Shown one piece after another: positions 8,541 to 17,134 of a stretch of 64,000 bases of DNA. This DNA is from Termitidicoccus mucosus (lineage in GTDB: Bacteria > Verrucomicrobiota > Verrucomicrobiia > Opitutales > Opitutaceae), in assembly GCF_038725785.1 (NCBI RefSeq), contig NZ_CP109796.1, positions 248,001 to 312,000 of the forward strand. Reading direction: 5' to 3'. The notes under the pieces are model-generated. The model was not told where the DNA came from and did not search any database. It worked only from the letters and a program-made list of their open reading frames with translations. The first letter of the stretch is position 1. Each line of letters opens with the position of its first letter. The position numbers were made by a program, and so were the translations under genes.

Positions 8541-8630
8541 TTTTTTTATCTTTCTCTTTATTCTTTATCTTTCCGGGATGCGCGGGAGCGGTGGGAGAAA
8601 GAGAAAGATAAAGAGGAAAGAAGAAAGAGG
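8541..8630. repeat. Pyrimidine/purine inverted repeat B2
   Basis: Left arm ttatctttctctttattc and onward; right arm gagaaagataaagaggaaag and onward, around a short GC-rich loop. It lies between the SDR stop and the GH88 start. Confidence 0.9.
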
Positions 8631-8634
8631 TTGG

Positions 8635-9483
8635 CTAGAGTCTCCGCAGGGTGAAGCCGCCGTCGATGGGGATGACGGCGCCGGTGGAAAACGGGAGGCG
8701 GCCTTCGATGACGGCGCGCACGGCGAGCCCGACGTCCTCGGGCGTGCCCCAGCGGTTTTGCGGAACGTTGCCGTCGGCGAGGAATCGGTCGTATTTGCCT
8801 TTCACGGCGGCGGTCATGTCGGTGGCCATGATGCCGGGGCGCAGTTCGATGACTTGGATGTTTTCGGCGGCGAGGCGCAGCGCCCAGAGTTGCGCGGCCA
8901 TGGCGAGGCCGGCCTTGGAGATGCAGTAGTCGCCGCGCGAGACGGAGGCGGTGTTGGCCGAGGTGGAGGTGACGTAGATGATTTTGAAGCCGCCCGGAAT
9001 CGCGCAGGCGGGGCGGGTGGCGAGCCAGTGGTTGGCGACGGTCTGGGTGAGAAAATACGGGCCCTGGAGGTTGGTGCGGATGAGGTGTTCGAAGGATTCC
9101 TCGGTGGCCTCGGTGATGTCGACGCGGATTTTTGGGGCGATGCCGGCGTTGTTGACGAGGGCGTCGAGGGAGCCGAGGGCGGAGAGGGTTTCGGCGACGA
9201 GGCGGCGGCGGTCGGCGGCGCTGGAGATGTCGGCCTGGATGGGGACGAAGCGTTGCGCGTCGGGGCGCGGCGCGGCGGCGCGGCAGAGCGCGGCGGTCTC
9301 ATCGGCGGCGGCGCGGTTGCCGGCGTAGTTGATGGCGACGGAGCAGCCGGCGGCAGCAAGCTGGAGGGCGATGCCGCGTCCGAGTCCGCGGCTGGCTCCG
9401 GTGACGAGGACGGAGGGCGGCGGATTTTCGATTTTCGATTCTCGATTTTCGATTGAGGAGCGCGGGGCGGACGTGTTGGGCAT
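8635..9483 (-). CDS. SDR family oxidoreductase (3-ketoacyl-ACP reductase-like)
   Basis: Short-chain dehydrogenase/reductase, 282 residues. The cofactor motif TGASRGLG lies at residues 28-35, NNAG in the middle, and the catalytic Ser-Tyr-Lys set is covered by TSTSANTASVSRGDYCISK. The C-terminal GAVIPIDGGFTL is the usual SDR end. Given its place upstream of GH88, isomerase and Gfo/Idh/MocA genes it probably reduces or oxidises a sugar-acid intermediate rather than an acyl chain, but that is inference. Residues 9-23 ([15 protein letters not shown]) are translated from an attttcgatt intergenic repeat, so the real start may be downstream, although no later good ATG precedes the Rossmann motif. It is divergent from the AraC gene. 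Confidence 0.88.
   Translation of the reverse strand: MPNTSAPRSSIENRESKIENPPPSVLVTGASRGLGRGIALQLAAAGCSVAINYAGNRAAADETAALCRAAAPRPDAQRFVPIQADISSAADRRRLVAETLSALGSLDALVNNAGIAPKIRVDITEATEESFEHLIRTNLQGPYFLTQTVANHWLATRPACAIPGGFKIIYVTSTSANTASVSRGDYCISKAGLAMAAQLWALRLAAENIQVIELRPGIMATDMTAAVKGKYDRFLADGNVPQNRWGTPEDVGLAVRAVIEGRLPFSTGAVIPIDGGFTLRRL
9420..9456. repeat. Half element A3 inside the SDR N-terminus
   Basis: A single arm of the attttcgatt repeat is read in frame as the N-terminal extension of the SDR. No right arm or core follows. Confidence 0.8.
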
Positions 9484-9520
9484 GAATGGGAATTTATAGA
9501 AAAATCGGAAAGAGCGTGAG

Positions 9521-9550
9521 GATTTTGTCGGTGCAAATCAGGACAAAATC
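9521..9550. promoter_or_regulatory. Candidate AraC operator between SDR and araC-type gene
   Basis: A perfect 9-bp inverted repeat, gattttgtc at 9521-9529 and gacaaaatc at 9542-9550, has half-site centres 21 bp apart (two helical turns). A further direct copy, gattttgt, lies at 9557-9564. The place between divergent regulator and operon fits an autoregulated control region. Confidence 0.55.
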
Positions 9551-9569
9551 GACTTTGATTTTGTGCGAT

Positions 9570-10397
9570 ATGAGACATTTCCGTTCGCTGTTGATCGAGA
9601 AGGCCGAGGTGCGGATGCCGGGGCTGCACGTGATGCGGTTTGCGCTGCACCGGCATCTGGCGGAGCACGCGTCGGTGGAGCTGCACCGGCACGCGTGGTG
9701 CCAGGTGCTGCTTTATCTGCACGGGCGCGGGGTGCAGGCGCTAGCCTCCCGCCACGGCGTGGTGGAGGCGCGGGTGGAGCCGGGGACGCTGGTGGTGCTG
9801 CCGCCGGGCGCGCGGCATGCGTTTCAGCGGCGGGAGGCGCGGGCGCCGTTGTGCCTGATGGTGGATTTCCGGTTGAAGGGCGCGCGGAAGCGCGGGGTGG
9901 AGGTGTGCAATCTCGGGCGTTCGGAACTGGCGCAGGTGCGGCAGCATGTGGCGCATTTGCTCAACTCGCAGGAAGGCGCGGGCAGCGCGTTGCGGTGGGA
10001 GAGCGCGCCGGCGGTGTTGCAGTTGCTGGCGATGTTTCTGCGAGCGGCGGGATGGCTGGGGCGGCTGCCGTCATCGCCGGCGGACGGGGCGGGCGCGGGG
10101 GGGGCGGTGCGGCAGTTGTTGTTGAAAATGCGCACGGACGATTCGCTGGGGGAGGTGGTGCGGCGCAGCGGTTATCAGCGGGATTACCTGAACCGGCTCG
10201 TGAAGCGCGCGACGGGGCTCACGCTGGGCCAGTATCGCGCGCAGCAACGGCTGGCGCGCGCGAAGGAACTGCTCGGGCAAGGCATGCGCGTGGCCGACGT
10301 GGCGGCGGAGACGGGGATGCCGGACCAGAGTTATTTCGCGCGGTGGTTCCGGCGGCAGACCGGCCGCGTGCCGTCGGCGTGGGGCCGGGCGGGATGA
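9570..10397 (+). CDS. AraC family transcriptional regulator
   Basis: 275-residue regulator with an N-terminal cupin sensor domain (HRHAWCQVLLYLHGRGVQAL, then VEPGTLVVLPPGARHAFQ) and a C-terminal AraC double helix-turn-helix (DDSLGEVVRRSGYQRDYLNRL, LTLGQYRAQQRLARAKELL, VADVAAETGMPDQSYFARWF). The ATG at 9570 is preferred over 9486 because the first 28 codons from 9486 would cover the inverted repeat that looks like its operator. It is divergent from the SDR-GH88-isomerase-oxidoreductase cluster and is the natural candidate for its sugar-responsive regulator. Confidence 0.88.
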   Translation: MRHFRSLLIEKAEVRMPGLHVMRFALHRHLAEHASVELHRHAWCQVLLYLHGRGVQALASRHGVVEARVEPGTLVVLPPGARHAFQRREARAPLCLMVDFRLKGARKRGVEVCNLGRSELAQVRQHVAHLLNSQEGAGSALRWESAPAVLQLLAMFLRAAGWLGRLPSSPADGAGAGGAVRQLLLKMRTDDSLGEVVRRSGYQRDYLNRLVKRATGLTLGQYRAQQRLARAKELLGQGMRVADVAAETGMPDQSYFARWFRRQTGRVPSAWGRAG

Positions 10398-10436
10398 CGC
10401 GGGGAGCCGGCCCAAGATGACGCCAATGTCTCTGAA

Positions 10437-10520
10437 ATCGTTCTCGTTCTCTTTCTCGTTCTCGAAACCTCACGAAAAGCCAAGAGAGAACGAGAACGAG
10501 TAAGAGAACGAGAACGATTT
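10437..10520. repeat. Inverted repeat C1 (cgttctcg / cgagaacg words)
   Basis: Left arm aaatcgttctcgttctc and onward; right arm (10486-10520) is its near-perfect complement; loop about 20 bp. It sits between the AraC gene and pncB. Confidence 0.9.
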
Positions 10521-10580
10521 GAATGGCAAGAAGCCTCTTGAACAGTCCGGTCAGTGGCGCAAATTTACATCCCATCCTTG

Positions 10581-11810
10581 ATGAAATTCGACCTTTCATT
10601 CACCGGCGCTCCCGTCACTGCGTTTCTTGACTTCTACAAATGGACGATGTTGCAGGCGATGGCGCACCAGCTCAACCACAGCGGCGGCGTGACCCTGCGC
10701 TACCGGCATACGGTGCGCACGAAAAATGCCGGGACCGCCCGCGTGAAGGAGGCGTTGCGCGAGGCGCTGGATGCGTTTGAGGACCGGCACGTGCTGCTGC
10801 CGGACGAACTCGGCCACGCGCGCGCCATCCGTTTCCTGAAACCGGTTTATGTGAACGACACGCTGCGCGACCTGCGGCTGCATCCCAAGGACATGGTGCG
10901 CATCGGCGAGAAGGACGGCGAGGTGACGGTCGAGGTGGAGGGCGGCATCGCGTCGTCATTGCTGGAGACGCTCGTGCTGGCGACCGTGTCGGAACTGATG
11001 ACGCAGCTTTCGTTTCCGACCGAGGCCGGGCGCCGCGCGGCGAGCGACCGCGGGCTCGATTTTCTCGCGGGCGAGATCAAAAAGCTGAAAATCGCCGTCG
11101 CCGCCAGTCCGGGGAAAATCTTTCGCCTGACCGAGGCCGGCACGCGCCGCCGCTTCACGCTCGCGCATCATCGCCGCGTGATGGAACTGATCCGCAACGA
11201 AATGCCGGGGCAGCTTTTCGGCACGAGCAACATCCACTTCGCGTTCGGCATGGACCTGCGCCCGGTCGGCACGCAGGCGCACGAGTTTGGGATGCTGTTC
11301 CAGCAACACGGCGGCACGCTCAAGACCTTCGTGTCGCGCTCCCTCCAGGCGTGGGTCGAGGAATACCGGGGCGACCTCGGCTACGCGCTGCCGGATGTGC
11401 TCACGACCAAGGCGTTTCTGGAGAGTTTCGACTTGTATTTCGCCAAGCTCTTCGACGGCGTGCGCCACGACTCGGGTGATCCGCACGAATGGACGCGGCT
11501 GGTGGTTTCGCATTTCGGGAAACTCGGCATCGACCCGGCGTCGAAGTTTGCCGTGTATTCCGACGGGCTCGATTTCGCCGCGGCGCTGGACTTGTGGCGG
11601 CGTTACGAGGGCAACCCCTGGAAAACGAGCTATCTCATCGGCACGTTTTTATCGAACAACATCCCCGGCCACAAGGCGCTCAGCCAGGTGATGAAACTCG
11701 TCGCGGTCAACGGCCAGCCGGTCGCAAAAATTTCCGACGAGCCGGAGAAGGCCGTCTGCGACAGCCCCGAGTTTCTCGCGGCGCTGAAACAAACCTTCGG
11801 CATCGTGTGA
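10581..11810 (+). CDS. pncB: Nicotinate phosphoribosyltransferase
   Basis: PncB joins nicotinate and PRPP to give nicotinate mononucleotide in the Preiss-Handler NAD salvage route. The product has 409 residues, the usual length. FLDFYKWTMLQAM near the N-terminus matches the family start. GTQAHEFGMLFQQH carries the histidine that is phosphorylated in the ATP-coupled reaction, and FDGVRHDSGDPHEW is the PRPP and phosphate-binding signature. The ATG at 10581 fits the family N-terminus, whereas a GTG at 10554 would add nine residues. pncA follows directly, so nicotinamide can be deamidated and then salvaged by adjacent gene products. Confidence 0.94.
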   Translation: MKFDLSFTGAPVTAFLDFYKWTMLQAMAHQLNHSGGVTLRYRHTVRTKNAGTARVKEALREALDAFEDRHVLLPDELGHARAIRFLKPVYVNDTLRDLRLHPKDMVRIGEKDGEVTVEVEGGIASSLLETLVLATVSELMTQLSFPTEAGRRAASDRGLDFLAGEIKKLKIAVAASPGKIFRLTEAGTRRRFTLAHHRRVMELIRNEMPGQLFGTSNIHFAFGMDLRPVGTQAHEFGMLFQQHGGTLKTFVSRSLQAWVEEYRGDLGYALPDVLTTKAFLESFDLYFAKLFDGVRHDSGDPHEWTRLVVSHFGKLGIDPASKFAVYSDGLDFAAALDLWRRYEGNPWKTSYLIGTFLSNNIPGHKALSQVMKLVAVNGQPVAKISDEPEKAVCDSPEFLAALKQTFGIV

Positions 11811-11843
11811 CATCGGCGGATGCCGCCGCGTCCCGTACTTCTT

Positions 11844-12497
11844 ATGGACATGCCAAACTACATCCCCGCCGCCAAGCCCGCCGCCGCGCTCATCGTGGTG
11901 GACGTGCAGCGCGATTTCATGACGGGCGGCGCGCTGGCCGTGCCGCTCGCGGACGAAAAACTGCCCGCGCCCGAGGGCATCCTGCCCCGCGTGAACGGCC
12001 TCATGGCCGGCGGCGGTTATGCGCGCGTCGTGCTCACGCAGGATTTCCATCCGGCGGGGCACTGTTCGTTCGCGAGCACGCTGGGCGTGCCGCTTTACGC
12101 GAAGGGCAAAACCGCCGCCGGGCGCGGGCAGGTGGCCTGGCCCGACCATTGCGTGGCCGGCACCGCCGGCGCGGAATTTCACCCGGGGCTTTATGCGCGT
12201 TATGCCAACGCCATCATCCGCAAGGGGGTGAACCCCGCCTACGACAGCTACTCGGGTTTTGCCGACGACGGCGGCGAGCAAACCGGACTCGCCGGCTACC
12301 TGCAAAGCGCGGGCATCACGGCAGTGGACGTGGCGGGCATCGCGACGGATTTTTGCGTGAAAGCGACCGCGTTGCACGCGCACGAAAACGGATTCGCCAC
12401 GCGCGTGCTGCTCGGCGCGTGCGCCGGCGTCGCCGCCGCGGGCATCGAGGAGGCCATCGCGGAATTGCGGGCGGCGGGCGTTGTAGTTATTGAATGA
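11844..12497 (+). CDS. pncA: Nicotinamidase
   Basis: PncA hydrolyses nicotinamide to nicotinate and ammonia, feeding PncB. The catalytic triad is visible: Asp in ALIVVDVQRDFM, Lys in AIIRKGVNPAYDSYSGF and Cys in GIATDFCVKATALHA. The metal-binding set is there too: the Asp and His of TQDFHPAGHCSF plus a downstream His. Length is about 217 residues. ATGs at 11820, 11844 and 11850 are all possible; none has an obvious Shine-Dalgarno sequence. It starts 33 bases after pncB and overlaps the region of the Nudix start, which makes a three-gene operon likely. Confidence 0.93.
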   Translation: MDMPNYIPAAKPAAALIVVDVQRDFMTGGALAVPLADEKLPAPEGILPRVNGLMAGGGYARVVLTQDFHPAGHCSFASTLGVPLYAKGKTAAGRGQVAWPDHCVAGTAGAEFHPGLYARYANAIIRKGVNPAYDSYSGFADDGGEQTGLAGYLQSAGITAVDVAGIATDFCVKATALHAHENGFATRVLLGACAGVAAAGIEEAIAELRAAGVVVIE

Positions 12498-12522
12498 ATA
12501 CAATCGGTCCAGACGAAATTCC

Positions 12523-13128
12523 ATGAGCAACGACACGCGCGCACCGGGCGACGAACCGCAACTTCTCCATGCCACCCGCTGGCTGAATCTTTATCAGCGC
12601 GGGCGGTGGATTTATGCCAGCCGCCGCAAGGCCGGCGACCCCGCCCGCATCGACGGGCTGAACATCATCGCGTTTCACGAGACCGGCGCCGATGCGTCCG
12701 GCGGGCGTTTGTGCCGCCGGCTGGTCGTAATCGAGGAGTGGCGCGTGCCGGTGCAAACCTGGGAGTTTGCGCTGCCGGCGGGATTGCTGGAGCCGGGCGA
12801 GGATCTGACCGCCTGCGCGGGCCGCGAGCTGGCCGAGGAAACCGGTCTCGCGCTCACGTGGACCGGCGCGCGCAGCGGCACGGTTTTTTCCTCGCCCGGG
12901 ATGAGCGACGAGACGCTGGCGTTCATCATGGTCGGCTGCAAGGGCGCTCCCGCCGAAAACCCCGGCGTGGAGGGCGAGCAAATCCGCGTGCATCTGCTCG
13001 ACCGCGAAGGATGCCGCGCCTTGCTGGCGCGAAACGGGCGCGGCGAGGCCACGCTTTCCAGCCGTCTGTGGCCGGTGTTGCTTGCGGTCGCGGAGACCGG
13101 CGGTTTTGGCGGCCATGAGATCGGGTAG
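12523..13128 (+). CDS. Nudix hydrolase, ADP-ribose pyrophosphatase type
   Basis: 201-residue Nudix protein. The box is intact: GLLEPGEDLTACAGRELAEETGL follows GX5EX7REXXEEXG with its metal-binding glutamates. The upstream WEFALPAG and the downstream SPGMSDETLAFIMV resemble ADP-ribose pyrophosphatases. Its place behind pncB-pncA suggests a role in NAD turnover, for instance recycling ADP-ribose, which is inference from context. A start at 12490 would overlap the end of pncA by eight bases. The ATG at 12523 is taken because the first 11 residues otherwise show no conservation pattern. Confidence 0.85.
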   Translation: MSNDTRAPGDEPQLLHATRWLNLYQRGRWIYASRRKAGDPARIDGLNIIAFHETGADASGGRLCRRLVVIEEWRVPVQTWEFALPAGLLEPGEDLTACAGRELAEETGLALTWTGARSGTVFSSPGMSDETLAFIMVGCKGAPAENPGVEGEQIRVHLLDREGCRALLARNGRGEATLSSRLWPVLLAVAETGGFGGHEIG

Positions 13129-13202
13129 CGGCAGGCCGGCGCGCCCCCATTGCCGTCCGCGCGCCCCGGGAACCTCGTCGCAAGGCGGCTTGTCCGCTGC
13201 CA

Positions 13203-13263
13203 AGCCGAAATGCCTGCGCTGCCGCGTCTGCGCGCGCCCCTCGCGCAGGGCATTTCGGTGGTG
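13203..13263. repeat. GC-rich hairpin between Nudix gene and fabV
   Basis: The arms ccgaaatgcctgcgc and gcgcagggcatttcgg enclose a GC-rich loop between two convergent genes. It may act as a bidirectional transcription stop, though the T-run is short. Confidence 0.5.
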
Positions 13264-13268
13264 CCACT

Positions 13269-14459
13269 TTATTCCGGCATCGGGACGTGCGGCTCGTAGT
13301 CGGCGTCGTAGTTGACGCCGGGGAGACCGAAACCGAAGAGACGGAGAAATTCGGAGCGGTAGCCCTCGATGTCGGTGAGCGCGGCGAGGTTTTCCGTGGT
13401 GACTTGCGGCCAGATTTTCGCGGCCTCCGCCTGTACGTCGGGACGCATCTCCCAGTTGTCGACGCGGACGCGTCCGCCGTCGTCGAAGGCGAGCGCCGAG
13501 CCGTTGTATAATTGCGTGGCGAAGAGGCGCTGCATTTGCTCGATGCAGCCTTCGTGAAGGCCCTTGGCCTTCATGATCTTGTAGAGGATGGAAATGTAGA
13601 GCGGGACGACGGGGATGGCGGAGCTGGCCTGCGTGACGAGCGCCTTGTTCACCGAGATGAAGGCGCGTCCGTAACCGTGAGCCTTGAGGGCGGCGTCGAT
13701 TTTTTTCGCGGCGCGCTCGAGGTCGATCTTGGCCGTGCCGATGGTGCCGTTTTTGTAGATGGGCCAGGTGACTTCGGGCCCGATGTAGGAATAGGCGACG
13801 CTGGTCGCCCCGGGGGCGAGGACACCGGCTTCGAGAAGGGCGTCGATCCACATTTCCCAGTCCTCGCCACCCATGACGGCGACGGTGTCGGCGATCTCTG
13901 TCTCGGTGGCGGGCTCGATGGTGACGTCGGAAACGATGCCCCTGTCGGTATCGACGGTTTTGTTGGTGTAGGGCGCGCCGATGGGCTTGAGGCAGGATTT
14001 GTGGGTGGCGCCGGTGCGCGGATGCGTGCGGCGGGGCGAGGCGAGCGAATAGACGACAAGATCGACCTGGCCGAGGTCGGCCTTGATGAGATCGATGGCC
14101 TGCCGCTTGACGGCGTCGGAGAAGGCGTCGCCGTTGATGTTTTTGGCGTAGAGGCCGGCGTCGAGCGCGGCGCGGGTGAAGGCGGCGGAGTTGTACCAGC
14201 CGGGGGTGGCGAGACGCCCGTCCTCGGACGGACGCTCGAAAAAGACGCCGAGGGTGGCGGCGCCGGAGCCGAAGGCGGCGGTGACGCGGGAGGCAAGGCC
14301 GAAGCCGGTGGAGGCACCGAGAACGAGCACTTTTTTCGGGCCGTCCCTGACAGGGCCCTTCGACTTCACGTAGTCGATTTGTTGCTGGACATGCGCGGCG
14401 CAGCCGGCGGGGTGCGCGGTGACGCAGATGAAGCCTCGGACTTTGGGTTTGATGACCAT
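13269..14459 (-). CDS. fabV: Enoyl-ACP/enoyl-CoA reductase, FabV type
   Basis: FabV catalyses the last reduction of the fatty-acid elongation cycle (trans-2-enoyl to saturated acyl chain) with NADH and is insensitive to triclosan in several bacteria. The 396-residue length and start [20 protein letters not shown] are characteristic. The NADH-binding motif [13 protein letters not shown] is near residue 46. The active-site pattern Tyr-X8-Lys is seen in [10 protein letters not shown], and GALLEAG-like and [19 protein letters not shown] segments close the family match. Monocistronic, convergent with the Nudix gene. No other enoyl reductase is in the window. Confidence 0.95.
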   Translation of the reverse strand: MVIKPKVRGFICVTAHPAGCAAHVQQQIDYVKSKGPVRDGPKKVLVLGASTGFGLASRVTAAFGSGAATLGVFFERPSEDGRLATPGWYNSAAFTRAALDAGLYAKNINGDAFSDAVKRQAIDLIKADLGQVDLVVYSLASPRRTHPRTGATHKSCLKPIGAPYTNKTVDTDRGIVSDVTIEPATETEIADTVAVMGGEDWEMWIDALLEAGVLAPGATSVAYSYIGPEVTWPIYKNGTIGTAKIDLERAAKKIDAALKAHGYGRAFISVNKALVTQASSAIPVVPLYISILYKIMKAKGLHEGCIEQMQRLFATQLYNGSALAFDDGGRVRVDNWEMRPDVQAEAAKIWPQVTTENLAALTDIEGYRSEFLRLFGFGLPGVNYDADYEPHVPMPE

Positions 14460-14561
14460 AGTGGGGCAAAGGTTTGGAAATGGGCGGCGGGGCGTCGAGA
14501 AAAGAAAATGGGCGCGGCGGGCGGGGTATCGCCACGGCCTGCGCTTCGTCCGGGCGAGGGG

Positions 14562-15581
14562 TTATGGCTCCGGGTGGACGGTTTTCCAGTCGGTCTTCAT
14601 GTCGATGAGTATCCAGTTCTTGGAGGCGGCATGGTCGAGCGCCTTGTCCAGGGCTCCGATGGGAGAGCCGCGGTCGTAGGCGTATTCGCGGTCGGCGTCG
14701 GTGTGGCGCACGATGAAGCCAAGCCGGGGCCGTCCAGGCGTGCCGGTGGTGTATTCGAGCATCTGGTAGTCGCCGTCGGAGTTGCCGAAGGCGAGCAGCG
14801 GAGGGCGGCCGATTTGCGCGTGGATGCCGACGGGTTTGCCCGCCTTGTCGTTGTCGTGGCCGAGGCGCGGGGTGATGACGATGGCGGGGCCGCCGTTTCC
14901 GCCGGGCCGGGGTTCGTATCGGGTGGCGAAGGTGGCGCCGATGACCTGCTCGGGCGGAATGCCGTAAACGCGCTCGGCGAAAACGCGTATGAAATCGGCG
15001 GTGCCGCCGGAGACAATAAAGGTCTTGAAGCCGTGGTCACGGAGGTAGCGGAGCACCTCCAGCATGGGCTGGTAAACGCACTCGGTGTAGGGGCGGTTGA
15101 ACCGCGGATGCCTGGCGGTGTCGAGCCAGGCCTGGACGTGGGCGGCGAACTCCCCGGTCGTCATGCCGGTGTGGGTGACGGTGACGATTTCGTTGATGAT
15201 GCTCTCGCCGCCATCGAGCGCGGCCTTGATATCGCCCCGCAGAATGCTGGCGTAGGGTTCGGTGGTTTGCCACTCGGGATGACGGGGGGCGAGGACACCG
15301 ACTTGGTGGAAGGCGAAGGCGATTTGGAAATAGAGGGGCTGCTCGGTCCAGAGCGTGCCGTCGTTGTCGAAAACGGCGATGCGTTCGGCGGGCGGCACGT
15401 AGTCGGGCGAGCCCTTGGTGGTGACTTTCGCGACGTAATCGACGAGCGCCTTTTTCGCGGTGCCGTCGTTCCACGAGGCGAGGGGAGCGGTGGCGCGGCA
15501 GGGAGCGGGTTTGGCGGCGGGCGCGGCGAAGAGAAGCGGGATCGCGGTGAAGACAATGAGGATGGAAGGGCGGAGACTCAT
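14562..15581 (-). CDS. Secreted HAD-superfamily phosphatase-like protein
   Basis: 339-residue protein with a cleavable signal peptide (MSLRPSILIVFTAIPLLFAAPAAKPA). The HAD catalytic motif I is AVFDNDGTLW, with the two aspartates DxD replaced by D-N-D, still carrying the nucleophile Asp and the acid/base Asp. Motif II is FIVSGGT, followed by the motif III lysine region and motif IV GNSDGDYQM. The ATG at 15581 gives a clean signal peptide; an upstream start at 15626 would not. The fold resembles phosphoserine phosphatase-type enzymes that act in the periplasm, with an unknown phosphate ester as substrate. Single gene with no informative neighbour. Confidence 0.85.
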   Translation of the reverse strand: MSLRPSILIVFTAIPLLFAAPAAKPAPCRATAPLASWNDGTAKKALVDYVAKVTTKGSPDYVPPAERIAVFDNDGTLWTEQPLYFQIAFAFHQVGVLAPRHPEWQTTEPYASILRGDIKAALDGGESIINEIVTVTHTGMTTGEFAAHVQAWLDTARHPRFNRPYTECVYQPMLEVLRYLRDHGFKTFIVSGGTADFIRVFAERVYGIPPEQVIGATFATRYEPRPGGNGGPAIVITPRLGHDNDKAGKPVGIHAQIGRPPLLAFGNSDGDYQMLEYTTGTPGRPRLGFIVRHTDADREYAYDRGSPIGALDKALDHAASKNWILIDMKTDWKTVHPEP

Positions 15582-15701
15582 GGAAGATGCGGCATTCAGA
15601 AAAGGGAAAGAATGCTGCCGGTCCACCGGGTAAAATGGAAAATCGAAAAAAGAGAAGAGTTCATGCCGGGTTTGATCAACGACGAGGAACCACAGGCCAT
15701 C

Positions 15702-15731
15702 AAAAAGCCCTCCCTTTTTTGGAGGGAGGGC
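15702..15731 (-). terminator. Intrinsic terminator of the outer-membrane barrel gene
   Basis: Read on the minus strand, gccctccc and gggagggc pair around a short A-rich loop and are followed by a run of five T. It lies 24 bases after the barrel gene stop. Confidence 0.88.
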
Positions 15732-15754
15732 CTGTTTTCAGGGATCCGCGATGG

Positions 15755-16570
15755 CTAGTAATTCCATCCGACGGAGACGCTGATTCTTTGATTTACACTC
15801 CATTCGCGGGGAGTATCGACCCAGTCGGCAGTATAGGATAACGTGCCAAACACATGATTGCCAAAATCATAACGCAGGCCCGCCGTCGCTCCCAGCGAGA
15901 AATATGTGTCATCTTGTGTCGGGGTGCTGCTGTAAACATCGTAGCCGCCCCACCAATAGTCCCAAAACCAATAGTATTCGGGAGAACCTGTCGGAATGCC
16001 CGTGTCGATATACATGAACCCGACATTGCCCCGCACATACGGGGTGAATTTGCCGGTCATGAAATTATATTGGACGAAGGCATTGCCTGTATACACATCG
16101 GCATCGCCGGAGAGCCGGAATGTTTGCCCATTGTCATCCGTAGGGCCTGAGGTCTGATAAAATGTGGCGTCATAATCGGGCTGGGAAAACGAAAATTCCG
16201 CGCCAACCGACAATTTATCATTAAAATTATAGGCAAAGCCGAACCCGAAGGAAAATGAATCGTCGAAATCGAGCTTCAGGTTTCCTGTCCGGTAATTTTC
16301 CACGGCGGGATTCCAGTCATAGATGGTCTGGTTATTCATTTTGACATCGTCAAAAAACACATAACCGACGGTCAGGTAAAAATCCCACGCGCGGGAGCGG
16401 GACTGGATTTCGTCCTGATAATAATATTTCGGATCGTTTTTCGGCGGCGTGTAGTTGGGCGCAACCGATTGGGGCGTGGGAGGCGAGGTCTGGGCGGTGG
16501 CTGCGAGAGTTGATCCGAGCGTGATCAAGAGCGCGCCCATGATGCGTATGCTGGCGGTTGTCGTTTTCAT
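15755..16570 (-). CDS. Outer-membrane beta-barrel protein
   Basis: A 271-residue protein with a signal peptide (MKTTTASIRIMGALLITLGSTLAATAQ) and a small beta-barrel of the OmpW/OmpA-N type. Strands of alternating hydrophobic and aromatic residues are visible (WDFYLTVGYVFF, FSFGFGFAYNFNDKLSVGAEFSF, NAFVQYNFMTGKFTPYVRGNVGFMYI, YFSLGATAGLRYDFG, ISVSVGWNY). The terminal Tyr fits the signal for barrel assembly. Loops are rich in Tyr, Trp and Asp. The AT content is higher than in neighbouring genes. Function is unknown; porin-like or structural roles are possible. It has its own terminator and a long upstream gap (16571-16836) that probably holds its promoter. Confidence 0.82.
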   Translation of the reverse strand: MKTTTASIRIMGALLITLGSTLAATAQTSPPTPQSVAPNYTPPKNDPKYYYQDEIQSRSRAWDFYLTVGYVFFDDVKMNNQTIYDWNPAVENYRTGNLKLDFDDSFSFGFGFAYNFNDKLSVGAEFSFSQPDYDATFYQTSGPTDDNGQTFRLSGDADVYTGNAFVQYNFMTGKFTPYVRGNVGFMYIDTGIPTGSPEYYWFWDYWWGGYDVYSSTPTQDDTYFSLGATAGLRYDFGNHVFGTLSYTADWVDTPREWSVNQRISVSVGWNY

Positions 16571-16836
16571 GGTGATACAGTTTTGAATTTTTCCGGGCGC
16601 ATCCGAATGCGTCCGGCTGGATGATCGTTCCTAATGACCTTCATCAAGGCCATTTGTTCATTACGGCGGACTTGCATGGCACTGCGAATTCCAGTGGGCC
16701 GAACAAGGAGGAATAAAGAACCCCGACCGGCGCGATGCCAATCGAATTCGCGATTCCAGCAGCAAGCTTGAGCGACATCGACGCGGTCCGGCTGGGCACC
16801 TCCACTCCCGCGTATTTCCCGGCTCCGGGTGACGCA

Positions 16837-16911
16837 TGGTGGGTTGACAGGGATTCGAACCCTGAACCAACGACTTAAAAGGACGCTGCTCTACCGTTGA
16901 GCTATCAACCC
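16837..16911 (-). tRNA. tRNA-Lys (anticodon TTT)
   Basis: Read on the minus strand, a full cloverleaf folds: acceptor gggttga with tcaaccc, D-arm gctc/gagc, anticodon loop cttttaa, T-arm caggg/ccctg with ttcgaat loop. The discriminator is A and CCA is encoded. The anticodon stem (gcgtc with gtcgt) has one T-T mismatch and one G-T pair. Length 75. Confidence 0.92.
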
Positions 16912-17134
16912 CCAAGCGATTAAGAGGGCTGGAAATAGGTTTCTGGGAGCGACATTGGCAAGGATTTTTTTGACGCATTCATCGCGGGACGTATTTTCCG
17001 CCCTCGCATGGACGCAAGGTTTTGGGATTTCTCCTTGCAATTTCGTCCGTTCGGAAACCCTTAGTTGAAGAAATCAAGCGAGGTAAAAAGTGGGAACATT
17101 GGACAAACACACGCATCAAACTTCCGTTGAACCT

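Noticed and set aside
13512-15758. A long plus-strand frame opposite fabV and the HAD gene
   Set aside because: It is the complement of two well supported minus-strand genes and has the Gly/Ala/Arg-rich composition of a GC-rich shadow frame.
17000-17134. ECF-type autoregulated promoter (GGAAC-like) before the sigma factor
   Set aside because: A ggaac occurs at 17092-17096 and ggaaac nearby, but no matching -10 at the right spacing could be supported.
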